Assembly (NCBI RefSeq): GCF_003697845.1
Contig: NZ_RDQE01000001.1
Coordinates: 338,030 to 402,029, forward strand
Length of the DNA stretch: 64,000 bases
Direction of reading: 5' to 3'
Source of the DNA: Halobellus captivus
GTDB taxonomy: Archaea > Halobacteriota > Halobacteria > Halobacteriales > Haloferacaceae
The notes beneath the pieces were generated by a model. It saw nothing but the letters and a program-made list of their open reading frames with translations. It did not search any database and had not been told where the DNA came from. Shown here piece after piece: positions 16,167 to 25,741 of this stretch. The position numbers were made by a program, and so were the translations under genes. Positions within the stretch are counted from its first letter, which is position 1. The number at the start of each line of letters is the position of its first letter.

Positions 16167-17015
16167 ATGAACGTAGTAGACGCCATGACGCCGCGGGCCG
16201 ACCTCGTCGTCGTCGAGATCCCCGGCAGCCGGAACGACGTGTTGGAGTACCTCCAGGAGTACGGCTTCTCCTCCGTCCCCGTCGTCAAGGACGTCGACGG
16301 CGAGGAGGTGTACCGCGGGCTCGTCTCCCGGGACGACCTCATCGACCAGCCGGACGAGGACCAGCTCGCGCTGTTGATGCGCGAGGTACCGGCGACGACC
16401 GCGGACGCGACGATCGAGGAGGCGGCCGCGACGATGGTCTCGGAGCGCTCCCGCCGGCTCCCGGTCGTCGACGGCGACGAGCTCGTCGGGATCGTGACCG
16501 TCACCGACGTGGTTCGGGCGATCGCTCGCGGCGAGGTCGACGGCGACGAGCCGGTCGAGGGACTCGCGACCCGAGAGATCAACGCCACGCACGTGGAGAC
16601 GCCGCTGCCGGTCGCGGAACGCGAGATCGGCCTCGCCGGCGTCCCGTACGCGGTCGTGCTCGACGACGACGCGGACATGGCGGGGATCCTCACCGAGGTC
16701 GACGTGCTCGAGGTCGCCCGCGTCGTCGAGGGCGAGGCGAGCACGGGCGACTCGATCGCGGAGCAGGACTCCGAGTGGTCCTGGGAGGGGATCAAGGCGA
16801 CGGGCGCGCGCTACCTCCCGACCCGCAACGTCGAGATCCCGGCGGGCGCGACGCGCCACTTCATGACCGACGAGATCGTCACCGTCGGCGGCACGCGGAC
16901 CGCGAAGGAGGTCGCCCAGGAGCTGATCTCCAACGACATCGAGCAGGTCCCGCTCGTGAACGGGACGGAGCTTTCGGGGGTCGTCCGGGACATCGACCTC
17001 CTGGAGGGGATCTGA
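16167..17015 (+). CDS. CBS-domain protein with four CBS motifs
   Basis: A 282-residue protein made of two Bateman pairs. The motifs begin near residues 5 ('VVDAMTPRADLVVVE'), 65 ('LMREVPATTADATIEEAA'), 135 ('ATREINATHVETPLPV') and 230 ('FMTDEIVTVGGTRTAKE'). CBS pairs bind adenosine nucleotides or SAM and report energy status; no attached enzyme domain is present. The stop overlaps the start codon of glyS by one base, so this sensor is cotranscribed with glycyl-tRNA synthetase. Confidence 0.9.
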   Translation: MNVVDAMTPRADLVVVEIPGSRNDVLEYLQEYGFSSVPVVKDVDGEEVYRGLVSRDDLIDQPDEDQLALLMREVPATTADATIEEAAATMVSERSRRLPVVDGDELVGIVTVTDVVRAIARGEVDGDEPVEGLATREINATHVETPLPVAEREIGLAGVPYAVVLDDDADMAGILTEVDVLEVARVVEGEASTGDSIAEQDSEWSWEGIKATGARYLPTRNVEIPAGATRHFMTDEIVTVGGTRTAKEVAQELISNDIEQVPLVNGTELSGVVRDIDLLEGI

Positions 17016-18817
17016 TGGCCGGTGCGGAGCTCGTCGAGCTCGCGAAGCGGCGCGGGTTCTTCTTCGGCGCGAACGGCGCGTACGGCGGCACCGCGGGCTT
17101 CTACACCTTCGGCCCGCAGGGCGCGGCGCTCAAACGCAACCTCGAGGACGCCTGGCGCGACCGGTTCACGCTCCGGGAGGGGAACCGCGAGATCGAGGCC
17201 CCGACCGTGATGCCCGAGGCGGTCTTCGAGGCGTCGGGCCACCTGGAGGGGTTCGACGACATGCTCGTCGAGTGCGGCGAGTGCGGCGAGTCCCACCGCG
17301 CGGACCACCTCGTCGAGGACGCGACCGGGATCGAGGACGCCGAGGCGCTGCCGGGCGAGGAGGTCGAGGAGCTGATCCGCGACCACGACGTCGCCTGTCC
17401 CTCCTGCGGCTCGCCGCTCGCGGGCCGGGACGTCGAGGACTTCAACCTCATGTTCGCGACCGACATCGGCCCCGGCGACGGCCAGCCCGGCTACCTCCGC
17501 CCGGAGACCGCCCAGGGGATCTTCGTCGAGTTCCCGCGGCTGAAGGAGTACGCCCGCGGGAGCCTCCCGTTCGGGATCACCCAGATCGGCCCCGCCTACC
17601 GCAACGAGATCTCGCCGCGGGGCGGACTCCTCCGGCTCCGCGAGTTCACCCAGGCGGAGCTCGAGCAGTTCATCGACCCAGAGGCGGACGAGCCGCCGCT
17701 CGACCGCGTCGAGGACGTCGAGGTCCGGCTCTACCCGGCGACCGCACAGGACGAGGAGGACGGCGAGTACCTCGACACCACGGTCGGCGAGGCGGTCGCG
17801 GAGGGGATCATCGGCTCGCCGTGGGTCGGGTACTACCTCGGCGTCGCCCAGGAGTGGTACGAGCGGGTCGGCGTCGACACCGACCGGTTCCGGTTCCGCC
17901 AGCACCTCGCGGGCGAGCGCGCCCACTACGCCGCCGACTGCTGGGACGCGGAGAGCGAGGTCGACGGCGACTGGATCGAGATCGCCGGCTTCGCGTACCG
18001 CGGGGACTACGACCTCTCGAAACACGACGCGTACGGCGACGACTCCTTCACCGTCTTCAAGCGGTACGACGAGCCCAAGACGGTGGAGCGCGCGACCGTC
18101 GACCCCGACATGTCGGTGCTCGGTCCCGAGTTCGGCGGCGACGCCGCCGCGGTCGCCGAGGCGCTGGAGACGCTCGCCGGACGCGACCCCGACGCCTTCG
18201 AGGGCGAGACCGTGACCGTCGAGGTCGGCGAGGGCGACGAGCGCGAGACCCACGAGGTCGACGCGGACGTGGCGAGCTTCTCGATCGAGACGGTCACCGA
18301 GAGCGGCGAGCACATCACGCCCCACGTGGTCGAGCCGTCCTTCGGCGTCGGCCGGACCGTCCAGACGCTTCTGGCCCACGCCTACGAGACCGACGAGGTC
18401 GACGGCGAGGAGCGGACGTACCTCTCTCTGGCCCCCGAGATCGCGCCGCGGGACGCCGCGGTCTTCCCGCTCGTGACGAACGACGAACCGCTCACCGACC
18501 TCGCCGACCGCGTCGCGAGCGACCTCCGTGCGGCGGGACTGGCGGTCGCGTACGACGACTCGGGGTCCATCGGGCGGCGGTATCGCCGACAGGACGAGGT
18601 CGGCACCCCCTTCTGTGTGACCGTCGACCGCGACGGGGTAGAGGGCGACGGTCCGGAGACCGTCACCGTCCGCGAGCGCGACTCGGCGGCACAGGTCCGG
18701 GTTCCCGTCGCGGACCTCGCGGACGAACTGGCCGCGCTCCGGACCGGCGGGACCTTCGACGACCTGATCGACCGGTACGGCTCCGTCGACACGGACGTCG
18801 AGACGACAGAGAACTGA
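17015..18817 (+). CDS. glyS: Glycyl-tRNA synthetase (alpha2 type)
   Basis: A 600-residue class II synthetase charging tRNA-Gly. Motif 1 region near the N-terminus is 'FGPQGAALKRN'. Two CxxC pairs ('CGECGE' and 'CPSCGS', about 86-135) sit in the insertion typical of archaeal and eukaryal GlyRS. Motif 2 is 'ITQIGPAYRNEISPRGGLLRLREF' region (about 190-212), and motif 3 is 'EPSFGVGRTV' near 445. The anticodon-binding domain covers the last 110 residues. The start codon overlaps the CBS gene stop; a dolichol-kinase-like gene follows after 2 bp. Confidence 0.96.
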   Translation: MAGAELVELAKRRGFFFGANGAYGGTAGFYTFGPQGAALKRNLEDAWRDRFTLREGNREIEAPTVMPEAVFEASGHLEGFDDMLVECGECGESHRADHLVEDATGIEDAEALPGEEVEELIRDHDVACPSCGSPLAGRDVEDFNLMFATDIGPGDGQPGYLRPETAQGIFVEFPRLKEYARGSLPFGITQIGPAYRNEISPRGGLLRLREFTQAELEQFIDPEADEPPLDRVEDVEVRLYPATAQDEEDGEYLDTTVGEAVAEGIIGSPWVGYYLGVAQEWYERVGVDTDRFRFRQHLAGERAHYAADCWDAESEVDGDWIEIAGFAYRGDYDLSKHDAYGDDSFTVFKRYDEPKTVERATVDPDMSVLGPEFGGDAAAVAEALETLAGRDPDAFEGETVTVEVGEGDERETHEVDADVASFSIETVTESGEHITPHVVEPSFGVGRTVQTLLAHAYETDEVDGEERTYLSLAPEIAPRDAAVFPLVTNDEPLTDLADRVASDLRAAGLAVAYDDSGSIGRRYRRQDEVGTPFCVTVDRDGVEGDGPETVTVRERDSAAQVRVPVADLADELAALRTGGTFDDLIDRYGSVDTDVETTEN

Positions 18818-18819
18818 CC

Positions 18820-19452
18820 GTGGCGCTCCCGGCGGCGGCCTGGCGCGAGCGCGTGGAGTTCGAGCGGCGGCTCGTCCACGCGAGCGGCACCCTCTACCCC
18901 GTCCCGTACCTGCTCGGCTGGCTCTCGTGGAGGGAGACCGCGGCGCTGCTCGTCGCCAGCGTCGTCCTCGTCGGCACTCTGGAGTTCCTCCGCCTCGTCG
19001 TCGGGCTCGATCACGCGGTGTACCGGACGCTGACCCGCGAGTACGAGTCCGACTCGGTCGGGGGGTACGCGCTCTATCAGGTCAGCATGGCCGGCGTCGC
19101 GCTGCTCGCGAGCACGTCGATCGCGAGCCCGACGCTCGCGGTCCCGGCGATGTGGATGCTCTCCGTCGGCGACCCGGTGAGCGGCGCGCTCGGCTCGAAC
19201 GGTCCGCGGGAACCGAAACGCCGGCTCGTGTGGGTCGTGATGTTCGTCGTCTGTGTCGCGGTCGCCGTCCCGTTCCTCGTCCCCGCGTTCGGAACGGCCG
19301 CGGGCGTCGCCGTCGCGGTCGCCGGCGCGGCGGCGGCGACGATCGCGGACGGGATCCCCACGATCGTCCGCGGGATCGCCGTCGACGACAACCTCACGAT
19401 CCCGCCGGCCGCGATCGGCGGGATGATCGCCGCCGTCGCGATCGTCGGGTGA
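18820..19452 (+). CDS. Dolichol kinase-like membrane protein
   Basis: A 210-residue polytopic membrane protein with about five or six hydrophobic segments. 'FERRLVHASGTLYPVPYLLG' near the N-terminus and 'MLSVGDPVSGALGS' and 'ATIADGIPT' in the middle and C-terminal parts match the dolichol kinase/phosphatidate cytidylyltransferase-like superfamily. It may phosphorylate a polyprenol in glycan or lipid metabolism. The start is the GTG at 18820, 2 bp after the glyS stop; no ATG fits the full N-terminal motif. Confidence 0.82.
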   Translation: MALPAAAWRERVEFERRLVHASGTLYPVPYLLGWLSWRETAALLVASVVLVGTLEFLRLVVGLDHAVYRTLTREYESDSVGGYALYQVSMAGVALLASTSIASPTLAVPAMWMLSVGDPVSGALGSNGPREPKRRLVWVVMFVVCVAVAVPFLVPAFGTAAGVAVAVAGAAAATIADGIPTIVRGIAVDDNLTIPPAAIGGMIAAVAIVG

Positions 19453-19551
19453 ACCCCGAGCGGGGAGCGAGAACCGCTTCGGGGATCGAACGGCCGCGAG
19501 GTGCGACTTTATCCGTCCTGCCCGTCTTTGAGCGAGCCGAGCGACCACACC

Positions 19552-20970
19552 ATGAGCACGCGATCAGTGTACGAGACGGTCGAATCGGAACGGGAGCTGC
19601 TGTACGACCTCGCGGAACGGCTCTGGGAGACGCCGGAGCTGGGACTTCACGAACACGAGTCGGCGGAGGCGCTCGCGACCACCCTCCGCGAGGAGGGGTT
19701 CGACGTGGAGACGGACGTCGCCGGGATGCCGACCGCGTTCGTCGCGACCTACGGCGAGGGCGACCCGACGATCGGGATACTGGGCGAGTACGACGCGCTT
19801 CCGGGCCTCTCACAGGAGGTGAAAGCCGAGCGGTCGCCGATCGAGCGGGGCGGCCCGGGGCACGGCTGCGGACACAACCTCTTCGGGACCGCGACGCTCG
19901 GGGCCGCGGTCGCGGTGAAGCGGGCGATCGAGGCAGGGGAACTCGAGGGGACGGTCCGCTACTACGGCTGTCCGGCCGAGGAGACGCTCGTCGGGAAGAC
20001 GTACATGGCCCGCGCGGGCGTCTTCGACGACCTCGACGCCGCGTTGACGTGGCATCCCGGCGACCTGAACACGCCGCGGGTCGGCAGCTCGAACGCGCTC
20101 AACTCGCTCCTCTTCGAGTTCGAGGGCGAGGCCGCACACGCCGGCGGATCGCCGGACTCCGGACGGAGCGCGCTCGACGCCGTCGAGCTCACCAACGTCG
20201 GCGTCGAGTTCATGCGGGAACATATCTCCGACGACGCGCGGCTCCACTACTCGATCCCGAACGGCGGCGACGCCCCGAACGTCGTCCCCGCGGAGGCGTC
20301 GGTGTGGTACTTCGTGCGCGCACCGACCCGCGAGGAGGTCGAACGCAACACCGACTGGCTCCGCGACATCGCGCAGGGGGCGGCGACGATGACGCAGACC
20401 GAGGTCAGCGAACGCTTCCTCTCGGGCTGTCACGACTACCTCGCGAACGGCCCCGTCACGGACGCCATCTGGGAGAACATGGAGGCGGTGGGGCCGATCG
20501 ACTACGACGAATCGGACCACGAGTTCGCCCGCGACCTCCTCGAGACGGTCTCGGAGAGCAACCGGGAGTCCCGACTCGAGGACCTTCCCGAGGACGTCCG
20601 GGAGACCGTCGAGCCGCACGCGTTGTACCCGGAACCCGTCCCGCCGTTCAACGAGGACGTGACCTCCGGCGGGTCGACCGAGGTCGGCGACGTGAGCTAC
20701 ATCGCGCCCACCGGCCAGTTCAACGCGGCGACGTGGCCGGTCGGCGCGCCGGGGCACTCCTGGCAGGTCGTCGCCGCCAACGGCGACTTCGCGCGGAAGG
20801 GGATGATGTTCGCCGCGAAGGTGCTCGCCGGGGCGGCTCACGACCTCATGACCGATCCCGAGCGGCTCGAAGCGGCCCGCGCGGAGTTCGAGGAGGCGAC
20901 CGGCGGCGAGCCGTACGAGACGCCGCTGCCGCCGGAGGCGGAGCCGCCGTTCGACATGACCGCCGAGTGA
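19552..20970 (+). CDS. M20 family amidohydrolase (AbgB-like)
   Basis: A 472-residue M20 metallo-amidohydrolase. Metal-site motifs: 'GILGEYDALPGLSQE' near 78, 'GPGHGCGHNLFG' near 101, 'CPAEET' near 142 and 'ALTWHPGD' near 164; the lid domain includes 'HAGGSPDSGRSALDAVEL'. The C-terminal 'GQFNAATWPVGAPGHSWQ' is characteristic of AbgB-type p-aminobenzoyl-glutamate hydrolases, but relatives act on other N-acyl amino acids. The start ATG at 19552 is preceded by a T-rich 'actttatccg', about 40 nt upstream. Confidence 0.92.
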   Translation: MSTRSVYETVESERELLYDLAERLWETPELGLHEHESAEALATTLREEGFDVETDVAGMPTAFVATYGEGDPTIGILGEYDALPGLSQEVKAERSPIERGGPGHGCGHNLFGTATLGAAVAVKRAIEAGELEGTVRYYGCPAEETLVGKTYMARAGVFDDLDAALTWHPGDLNTPRVGSSNALNSLLFEFEGEAAHAGGSPDSGRSALDAVELTNVGVEFMREHISDDARLHYSIPNGGDAPNVVPAEASVWYFVRAPTREEVERNTDWLRDIAQGAATMTQTEVSERFLSGCHDYLANGPVTDAIWENMEAVGPIDYDESDHEFARDLLETVSESNRESRLEDLPEDVRETVEPHALYPEPVPPFNEDVTSGGSTEVGDVSYIAPTGQFNAATWPVGAPGHSWQVVAANGDFARKGMMFAAKVLAGAAHDLMTDPERLEAARAEFEEATGGEPYETPLPPEAEPPFDMTAE

Positions 20971-20998
20971 CTCGGGGAGGGCAGTCCGCTCGGTCGCC

Positions 20999-22249
20999 TC
21001 AGTCGCCCGGGTCCGGATCGGGGGCCGCCGGGTCGTCGCCATCGAGCCACGAGACCGCGAAGCTCTCGAACGGCCCGGAATAGCCCATCAGCGTGGTCCC
21101 GAGGATCGCCATCACGAGCACGTAGCCGACGGCGAAGGCGTTGATCGTCGCCGCGAGTTCCGGGTCGAACGTCCCGGCGTTCGCGCCGCTTATTGCGATC
21201 GTCGCGATGATGAGCGAGAACTCCCCGCGGGTCGTCATTCCGAGGCCGACGCGCGCCGATCGTCGGGTGTCGAGCCCGAACGCCCGGCCCCCCAGATAGC
21301 CGCTGACGAGTTTCGTCGGCGTCGTGACGACCACCGCGAGCAGGATCAGACCGAGCACGCCGCCGAAGAGCAGCGGGTTGGTCACGAGCCCGATCCAGAA
21401 GAAGAAGACGCCGGCGAACGTGTCGCGGAGCGGTTCGAGAAGCTCCTCCAACTGGTGGGCGTGGTCGGTCGAGGAGAACGCCATCCCGACGAAGAAGGCC
21501 GCGACGGCCTCGCTGACGCCGAGTGCGAGCGCCGCACCGGCGATGGAGACGAGCACGCCGAGCGTCCGGAGCACGACGGACTCGTGGTCGTCCGTCTCGA
21601 CGAGCCGGGAGAAGAGGCCGGTCCCGGCGGCCACCAGAAGCAACAACGCGAGGATGAATCCGACCGCGATCCCCACGTCCGTGACCGCCTCCGCGACGCC
21701 GCCGCTCCCGAGGACGACCGCCGAGACGACCGCGAGGTACACCGCGATGAAGAGGTCCTCGTAGACGAGGGTACCCAGCATCGGCTCGGCCTCGTCGTTG
21801 GCGATCCAGCCGAGGTCGATGAGCGACTTCGTGATCACCGCCGACGAGGAGATGTAGACGATCCCGGCAAGGAGGACCGCCGGGAGGAGCGCCCCGAAGA
21901 CGAGCCACCCGAGGACCAGCCCAGCCCCGAAGTTGATCCCGAGGTCGATCGTCCCCGAGGCGGTTATCTCCTGGCGTCGCGCGAGCAGTCGATCGAGGTT
22001 GAACTCCAACCCGAGAAAGAAGAGCAGGAAGACTATCCCGAGCTCCGCGCCGAGCGCGACGAACTCCGACTCGGCGACGTACACTTCACCGAGGACGGGG
22101 AGCCCGACGCGACCGAGGACGAACTCCCCGAGTAGCATCCCGGACACGATGTAGAAGGGGATCACCGACTGGCCGAGCCGGTTCGCGATCGCTCCGGAGG
22201 CGGCGATCGCCGCGAACATGACGCCGACCTCCAGGAGGAGGTCAGCCAC
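20999..22249 (-). CDS. CPA2-type cation:proton antiporter
   Basis: A 416-residue integral membrane protein with about 12 hydrophobic segments and the CPA2 fold. Signatures: 'VSGMLLGEFVLG' (TM2), 'FLLFFLGLEFNLDRL' (about 75-90), 'SSSAVITKSLIDLG', 'GTLVYEDLFIAVYL' with the ion-binding acidic residue, and 'GLGMTTRGEFSLIIA'. It probably exchanges K+ or Na+ for H+. Start is a GTG at 22249. The TrkA-C protein lies 57 bp upstream in the same operon and likely gates it. Confidence 0.93.
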   Translation of the reverse strand: MADLLLEVGVMFAAIAASGAIANRLGQSVIPFYIVSGMLLGEFVLGRVGLPVLGEVYVAESEFVALGAELGIVFLLFFLGLEFNLDRLLARRQEITASGTIDLGINFGAGLVLGWLVFGALLPAVLLAGIVYISSSAVITKSLIDLGWIANDEAEPMLGTLVYEDLFIAVYLAVVSAVVLGSGGVAEAVTDVGIAVGFILALLLLVAAGTGLFSRLVETDDHESVVLRTLGVLVSIAGAALALGVSEAVAAFFVGMAFSSTDHAHQLEELLEPLRDTFAGVFFFWIGLVTNPLLFGGVLGLILLAVVVTTPTKLVSGYLGGRAFGLDTRRSARVGLGMTTRGEFSLIIATIAISGANAGTFDPELAATINAFAVGYVLVMAILGTTLMGYSGPFESFAVSWLDGDDPAAPDPDPGD

Positions 22250-22306
22250 GGAGGATCACCGACGAGGGGGACTCGAAAGGGATCCCAGAGAGCGGGGAGC
22301 GCGCCG

Positions 22307-22786
22307 TCATTCGGTGAGGAGTTCCTCGAAGGCCTCGCAGTTCTCGCGGGTGCCGACGCCGATCACCGTGTCGCCCTCCTTCAGCGTCGTGCTCGCCGGC
22401 GGACTGTCGATGGTCTCGTCGTCGCGCTGGATCGCCACGATCGTGAGTCCGGTCCGGTTGCCGATCTCCGCGCTCTCGAGCGTCTCCCCGATCAGCCCGG
22501 ACCCGGGGTGGAGCTCGTACCACTCGAGGAGGATCCCGCCCGGAAGGGTGGTCTCCTGGGTCGCCGGCTCGAGCGGCTGGAAGTGGGCTCCCTCGATGAT
22601 CGACCCGATCGTCCGGGCCAGGTCGTCGCCGAACTCGAACACCTTCTGGCTGTCGGCGCTCGGTTCGGGACGGTAGAACAGCTCGCGTTTGCCCGTGTTG
22701 TGGATGACGACGATCATTTCGCCGTCGTGGAGTTCGATCTCGAACTTCTTGCCGACCCCCGGGAGGTCGGATTCGGTGATCGTCAT
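22307..22786 (-). CDS. TrkA-C domain regulatory subunit of the antiporter (KhtT-like)
   Basis: A 159-residue soluble protein. The N-terminal part (1-70) is 'VGKKFEIELHDGEMIVVIHN' and 'ELFYRP', as in KhtT-type subunits. The C-terminal TrkA-C domain (about 80-155) contains 'LESAEIGNRTGLTIVAIQRDD', 'STTLKEGDTVIGVGTRENCEAFEELL'. Such domains bind nucleotides or c-di-AMP and control cation efflux. The ATG at 22786 gives the conserved N-terminus 'MTITESDLPGVG'. It precedes the antiporter gene with 57 bp between them, consistent with a two-gene operon. Confidence 0.92.
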   Translation of the reverse strand: MTITESDLPGVGKKFEIELHDGEMIVVIHNTGKRELFYRPEPSADSQKVFEFGDDLARTIGSIIEGAHFQPLEPATQETTLPGGILLEWYELHPGSGLIGETLESAEIGNRTGLTIVAIQRDDETIDSPPASTTLKEGDTVIGVGTRENCEAFEELLTE

Positions 22787-22933
22787 ACGGAGTGTACGAT
22801 CGGCCCCGGTAATAGTCCTGTATACCGATCCCGGATCGAGTTCGACGCCGGAGGCGCTCGCCGGGAGCACCCGTCGGACGGACGTCAGCCGGCGGCACCA
22901 AACGCTAAGTGGACCGGGTTCGAGGTGTCACCT

Positions 22934-23230
22934 ATGTGGCGCTCCCCGAGGAGTCGGGACCGTCGGACCGTGGTCTGTATCGCGTGCGGGGAGTCGGTGT
23001 TGCGCGAGGACGCGCGCGAGTACGACAAGGAGGGAAACCGCTGGGACCGGCGGGACAAGGAGTTCGAGTACCTCTGTGTCGACTGCGACGACGAACTCTG
23101 TCACCAGCCCCGCGACGGCCTCGAGTCGCTCGTCCTCTCCATCGAGTCCGACGGCCTCTCACAGGAGGAGTTCCTCGATCGGTACACGGACGCCGTCGCC
23201 GACTCCGCGAAGCGACGCGACGACGGCTGA
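22934..23230 (+). CDS. Small zinc-binding protein (DUF7562-like), 98 aa
   Basis: Two CxxC knuckles are visible: 'CIACGES' (about 15-18) and 'CVDCDDELCHQ' (about 48-56), around a hydrophilic 'REYDKEGNRWDRRDKEFEY'. The C-terminus is helical ('SQEEFLDRYTDAV'). This layout matches a haloarchaeal small zinc-protein family I remember as DUF7562. Function unknown. It precedes RNase R by about 67 bp on the same strand. Confidence 0.78.
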   Translation: MWRSPRSRDRRTVVCIACGESVLREDAREYDKEGNRWDRRDKEFEYLCVDCDDELCHQPRDGLESLVLSIESDGLSQEEFLDRYTDAVADSAKRRDDG

Positions 23231-23297
23231 TCCGAGGACCGTCCCGACCGCGACCGTCCCCGACAGGCCTTTCTAACGCACCCCCGTTGGGGTCGGT

Positions 23298-24599
23298 ATG
23301 TCAGACGACGAGCCGAAACAGGGCTCCGCCGAGGACCAGGGTCCCGTGACGGTCACGCCGGAGCTGGCCGACCGCCTCGCCGACAAGCGCGAGGACCTGT
23401 TCGAGGAGTTCGAGATCCGCGACGAGTTCCCTCCCGAGGTCCTCCGCGAGGCCGAAGCCCGGACCGAGGGCGTCTACGACGAGATCGAAGCCGAGATCGA
23501 CGAGCGGCGGGACCTCCGCGATCTGACGACGTGGACCACGGACCCGATCGACGCCCAGGACTTCGACGACGCCATCTCGATCGAGCGCGAGGAGGACGCC
23601 TACCGGCTGTGGGTCCACATCGCCGACGTGACCCACTACGTCACGCCCGACACGTCGATGTGGGAGGAGGCGGTCGAGCGCTCGAACACCGTCTACCTGC
23701 CCGCCTACACGATCCACATGCTCCCGCCGGTGCTCGCCGAGACCGTCTGCTCGCTCGTTCCGGACGAGGACCGGCTCGCACACACGGTGGAGATGGAGAT
23801 CGACGACGAGACGCTCTCGTTCGAGGACATCGAGATCTACAAGTCGGTGATCAACTCCGACGAGCGGCTCACCTACAACGAATGCGAGGAGCGGCTGGAG
23901 GACCCCTCCTTACCCCTCGGCGAGGAGAACGCGCTCGCGTACGAACTGGCCGACCGGATGCACGAACAGCGCAAGGAGGACGGCTCGCTCGTGTTGAACC
24001 CCAGCCGCGACCGAGCACACACCATCATCGAGGAGTCGATGCTGAAGGCGAACAAGGCGGTGACACACACCCTGATGTGGGACCGTGGCGTCGAGGCGAT
24101 GTACCGCGTCCACCCGCAGCCGACGCCCGACCAGTGGAACGAGGCGCTCAAGGAGATCCAGGAGCTCGACGGCGTCTCCATCCCCGGCTCGGCGTGGGGG
24201 GACGACCCGCGCAAGGCGGTCAACGCCGCCTTAGAGGAGTCGCCCGACCGCCAGCTCAACAAGATCCAGCGGGCCGTGCTCAAGGTGATGCCGCGCGCGA
24301 AGTACATGAACGACCCGTTCGGCGGCCACCACGCGCTCAACTTCGACATCTACGGCCACTTCACCTCGCCCATCCGCCGGCTCTCGGACACCATCAACCA
24401 CTGGATCGTCCACGAGAACGACGTGCCCGAGAACCTGATCGAGCTGTGCGACCGCGCCAGCGACAAACAGAAGGACGGCGAGACCGCGGAGCGGCTGTAC
24501 AAGCAGTTCCTCCAGGAACAGGGGCTCGACCCCTACGCCGTGAACAACCGCGGGCTGGAGGTCGTCGAGGACGCCGAGGAGGCGAAACACACGATCTGA
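23298..24599 (+). CDS. rnr: RNase R/RNB family exoribonuclease, catalytic domain only
   Basis: A 433-residue RNB enzyme for 3'-to-5' RNA decay. The active-site acidic cluster is in 'TTDPIDAQDFDDAIS' (D82, D88, D90, D91), and the RNA-binding end of the domain has 'GHFTSPIRRLSDTINHW' (about 355-371). Cold-shock and S1 domains of bacterial RNase R are missing. This matches the short halophilic RNase R; haloarchaea lack the exosome and rely on this enzyme (established knowledge for Haloferax/Halobacterium). Confidence 0.95.
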   Translation: MSDDEPKQGSAEDQGPVTVTPELADRLADKREDLFEEFEIRDEFPPEVLREAEARTEGVYDEIEAEIDERRDLRDLTTWTTDPIDAQDFDDAISIEREEDAYRLWVHIADVTHYVTPDTSMWEEAVERSNTVYLPAYTIHMLPPVLAETVCSLVPDEDRLAHTVEMEIDDETLSFEDIEIYKSVINSDERLTYNECEERLEDPSLPLGEENALAYELADRMHEQRKEDGSLVLNPSRDRAHTIIEESMLKANKAVTHTLMWDRGVEAMYRVHPQPTPDQWNEALKEIQELDGVSIPGSAWGDDPRKAVNAALEESPDRQLNKIQRAVLKVMPRAKYMNDPFGGHHALNFDIYGHFTSPIRRLSDTINHWIVHENDVPENLIELCDRASDKQKDGETAERLYKQFLQEQGLDPYAVNNRGLEVVEDAEEAKHTI

Positions 24600-24895
24600 G
24601 GGCTGGCTCAGAGGTCGATCGGGGAGACGGACGTGGGCGTCCCCCGTCTCGAGACCCGTTCCGGATCCGTTCGTGCGAACCGATCGTCCGCACGGCGGTG
24701 CTCGTCGACCGGCGAACGTTCCATCGATTCGAAGACGGCTCGCAGTGCCGTGTCGAATACAATACGCGTATTTCACACGAGAATTCCACAGAAGACCGAC
24801 TATCTGGATCGGTCAACCCAGGGGATCTACCGCTCACTCTGCTACGACCCCTATCGAAATAATTACGTGTCAAACCACGGGTGCGATATTTATAC

Positions 24896-25615
24896 ATGGG
24901 TCTTAGTTCACGTACTCTGTGGACACTCCGCCGCTATTGGGCTGACCGCCTTGGTGTCCCTCCCAACGCATTCGAGAAATCAGGGGGAACTGCCGGCAGC
25001 GCCGAAGAGGGAGGTATCCAACTTTTTTCTCACGGCGACTCACTGGTCGTCGGTGTACCGGACCCACTCTTAGACGCAGCCGAAGACCGGAGTGAGACCG
25101 TTGTATCACTCGATACTGAGGACGAGGACGCGGTCCACGGGTGGCTCACTCGCTTCGATGGTATTGAGCAGGCCATCGGCCCGACATTCTACGGATACGT
25201 TGATCGAGAAACGTTCACGCCTGTCGAATCGGATGCCCGGGTCCTCACAGCCGCCGATACCGCTGCCTATCAGGCGTTTCAACGGAGTATCCCGGATAGT
25301 GAGTGGGACCAAGGCGGAACACAGTTCACTCCCGGCGAGACGGTGGGACTTTTCGTTGATGGAGAGTTGGTAGCGGTCGCCGGCTTCGACGTCTGGGAAG
25401 GGTTGCTTGCCCATCTGGCAGTCGTGACACACCCGAACTACCGCGGGCATGGATACGGCCAGATCGTTGTTTCTCAAGCCACAGAGAGGGCATTCGCTGA
25501 CGGACTTCTCCCGCAGTACCGAACCTCAGATGCATGGCCCTGGTCTGTCGCACTTGCTCAGGACCTCGGGTTTCATCGGTTTGCCACCGCTTATTTCGGC
25601 GTCTATCAGCAGTAA
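24896..25615 (+). CDS. GNAT family N-acetyltransferase
   Basis: A 239-residue protein. The N-terminal half (1-120) has no recognisable motif. The C-terminal GNAT domain (about 125-239) shows 'GLFVDGELVAVAGFDVW', the acetyl-CoA loop 'THPNYRGHGYGQIVV' and 'ALAQDLGFHRFATAYFG'. Substrate unknown. Its codons are visibly less GC-rich than neighbours (tat, ttt, cgg/aga mix), and the flanking 300 bp upstream are AT-richer too, suggesting recent acquisition. A GTG 15 bp upstream (24881) is an alternative start. Confidence 0.85.
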   Translation: MGLSSRTLWTLRRYWADRLGVPPNAFEKSGGTAGSAEEGGIQLFSHGDSLVVGVPDPLLDAAEDRSETVVSLDTEDEDAVHGWLTRFDGIEQAIGPTFYGYVDRETFTPVESDARVLTAADTAAYQAFQRSIPDSEWDQGGTQFTPGETVGLFVDGELVAVAGFDVWEGLLAHLAVVTHPNYRGHGYGQIVVSQATERAFADGLLPQYRTSDAWPWSVALAQDLGFHRFATAYFGVYQQ

Positions 25616-25710
25616 CACCCTTCATCGCTGGTCGATTCACAGTTCTCACCGACCAGCTGTTTCAGAATGTTTTATGTCTGAATAAGGGAGTTCAACAGAG
25701 CTTTAAAAAC

Positions 25711-25718
25711 CTATATCC
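25711..25718 (+). promoter_or_regulatory. TATA-like element of the TFS-type gene
   Basis: CTATATCC lies 24-31 nt before the ATG at 25742, preceded by an A-rich 'ctttaaaaac' (25701-25710) that could serve as BRE/TATA. The layout fits a leaderless transcript. Confidence 0.5.
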
Positions 25719-25741
25719 ATCACGTTCGTAGATCATTGAGA

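Noticed and set aside
24600..24895. Integrated element remnants (integrase, att repeats) beside the GNAT gene
   Set aside because: No recombinase motif or direct repeats were seen, only an AT-richer composition.
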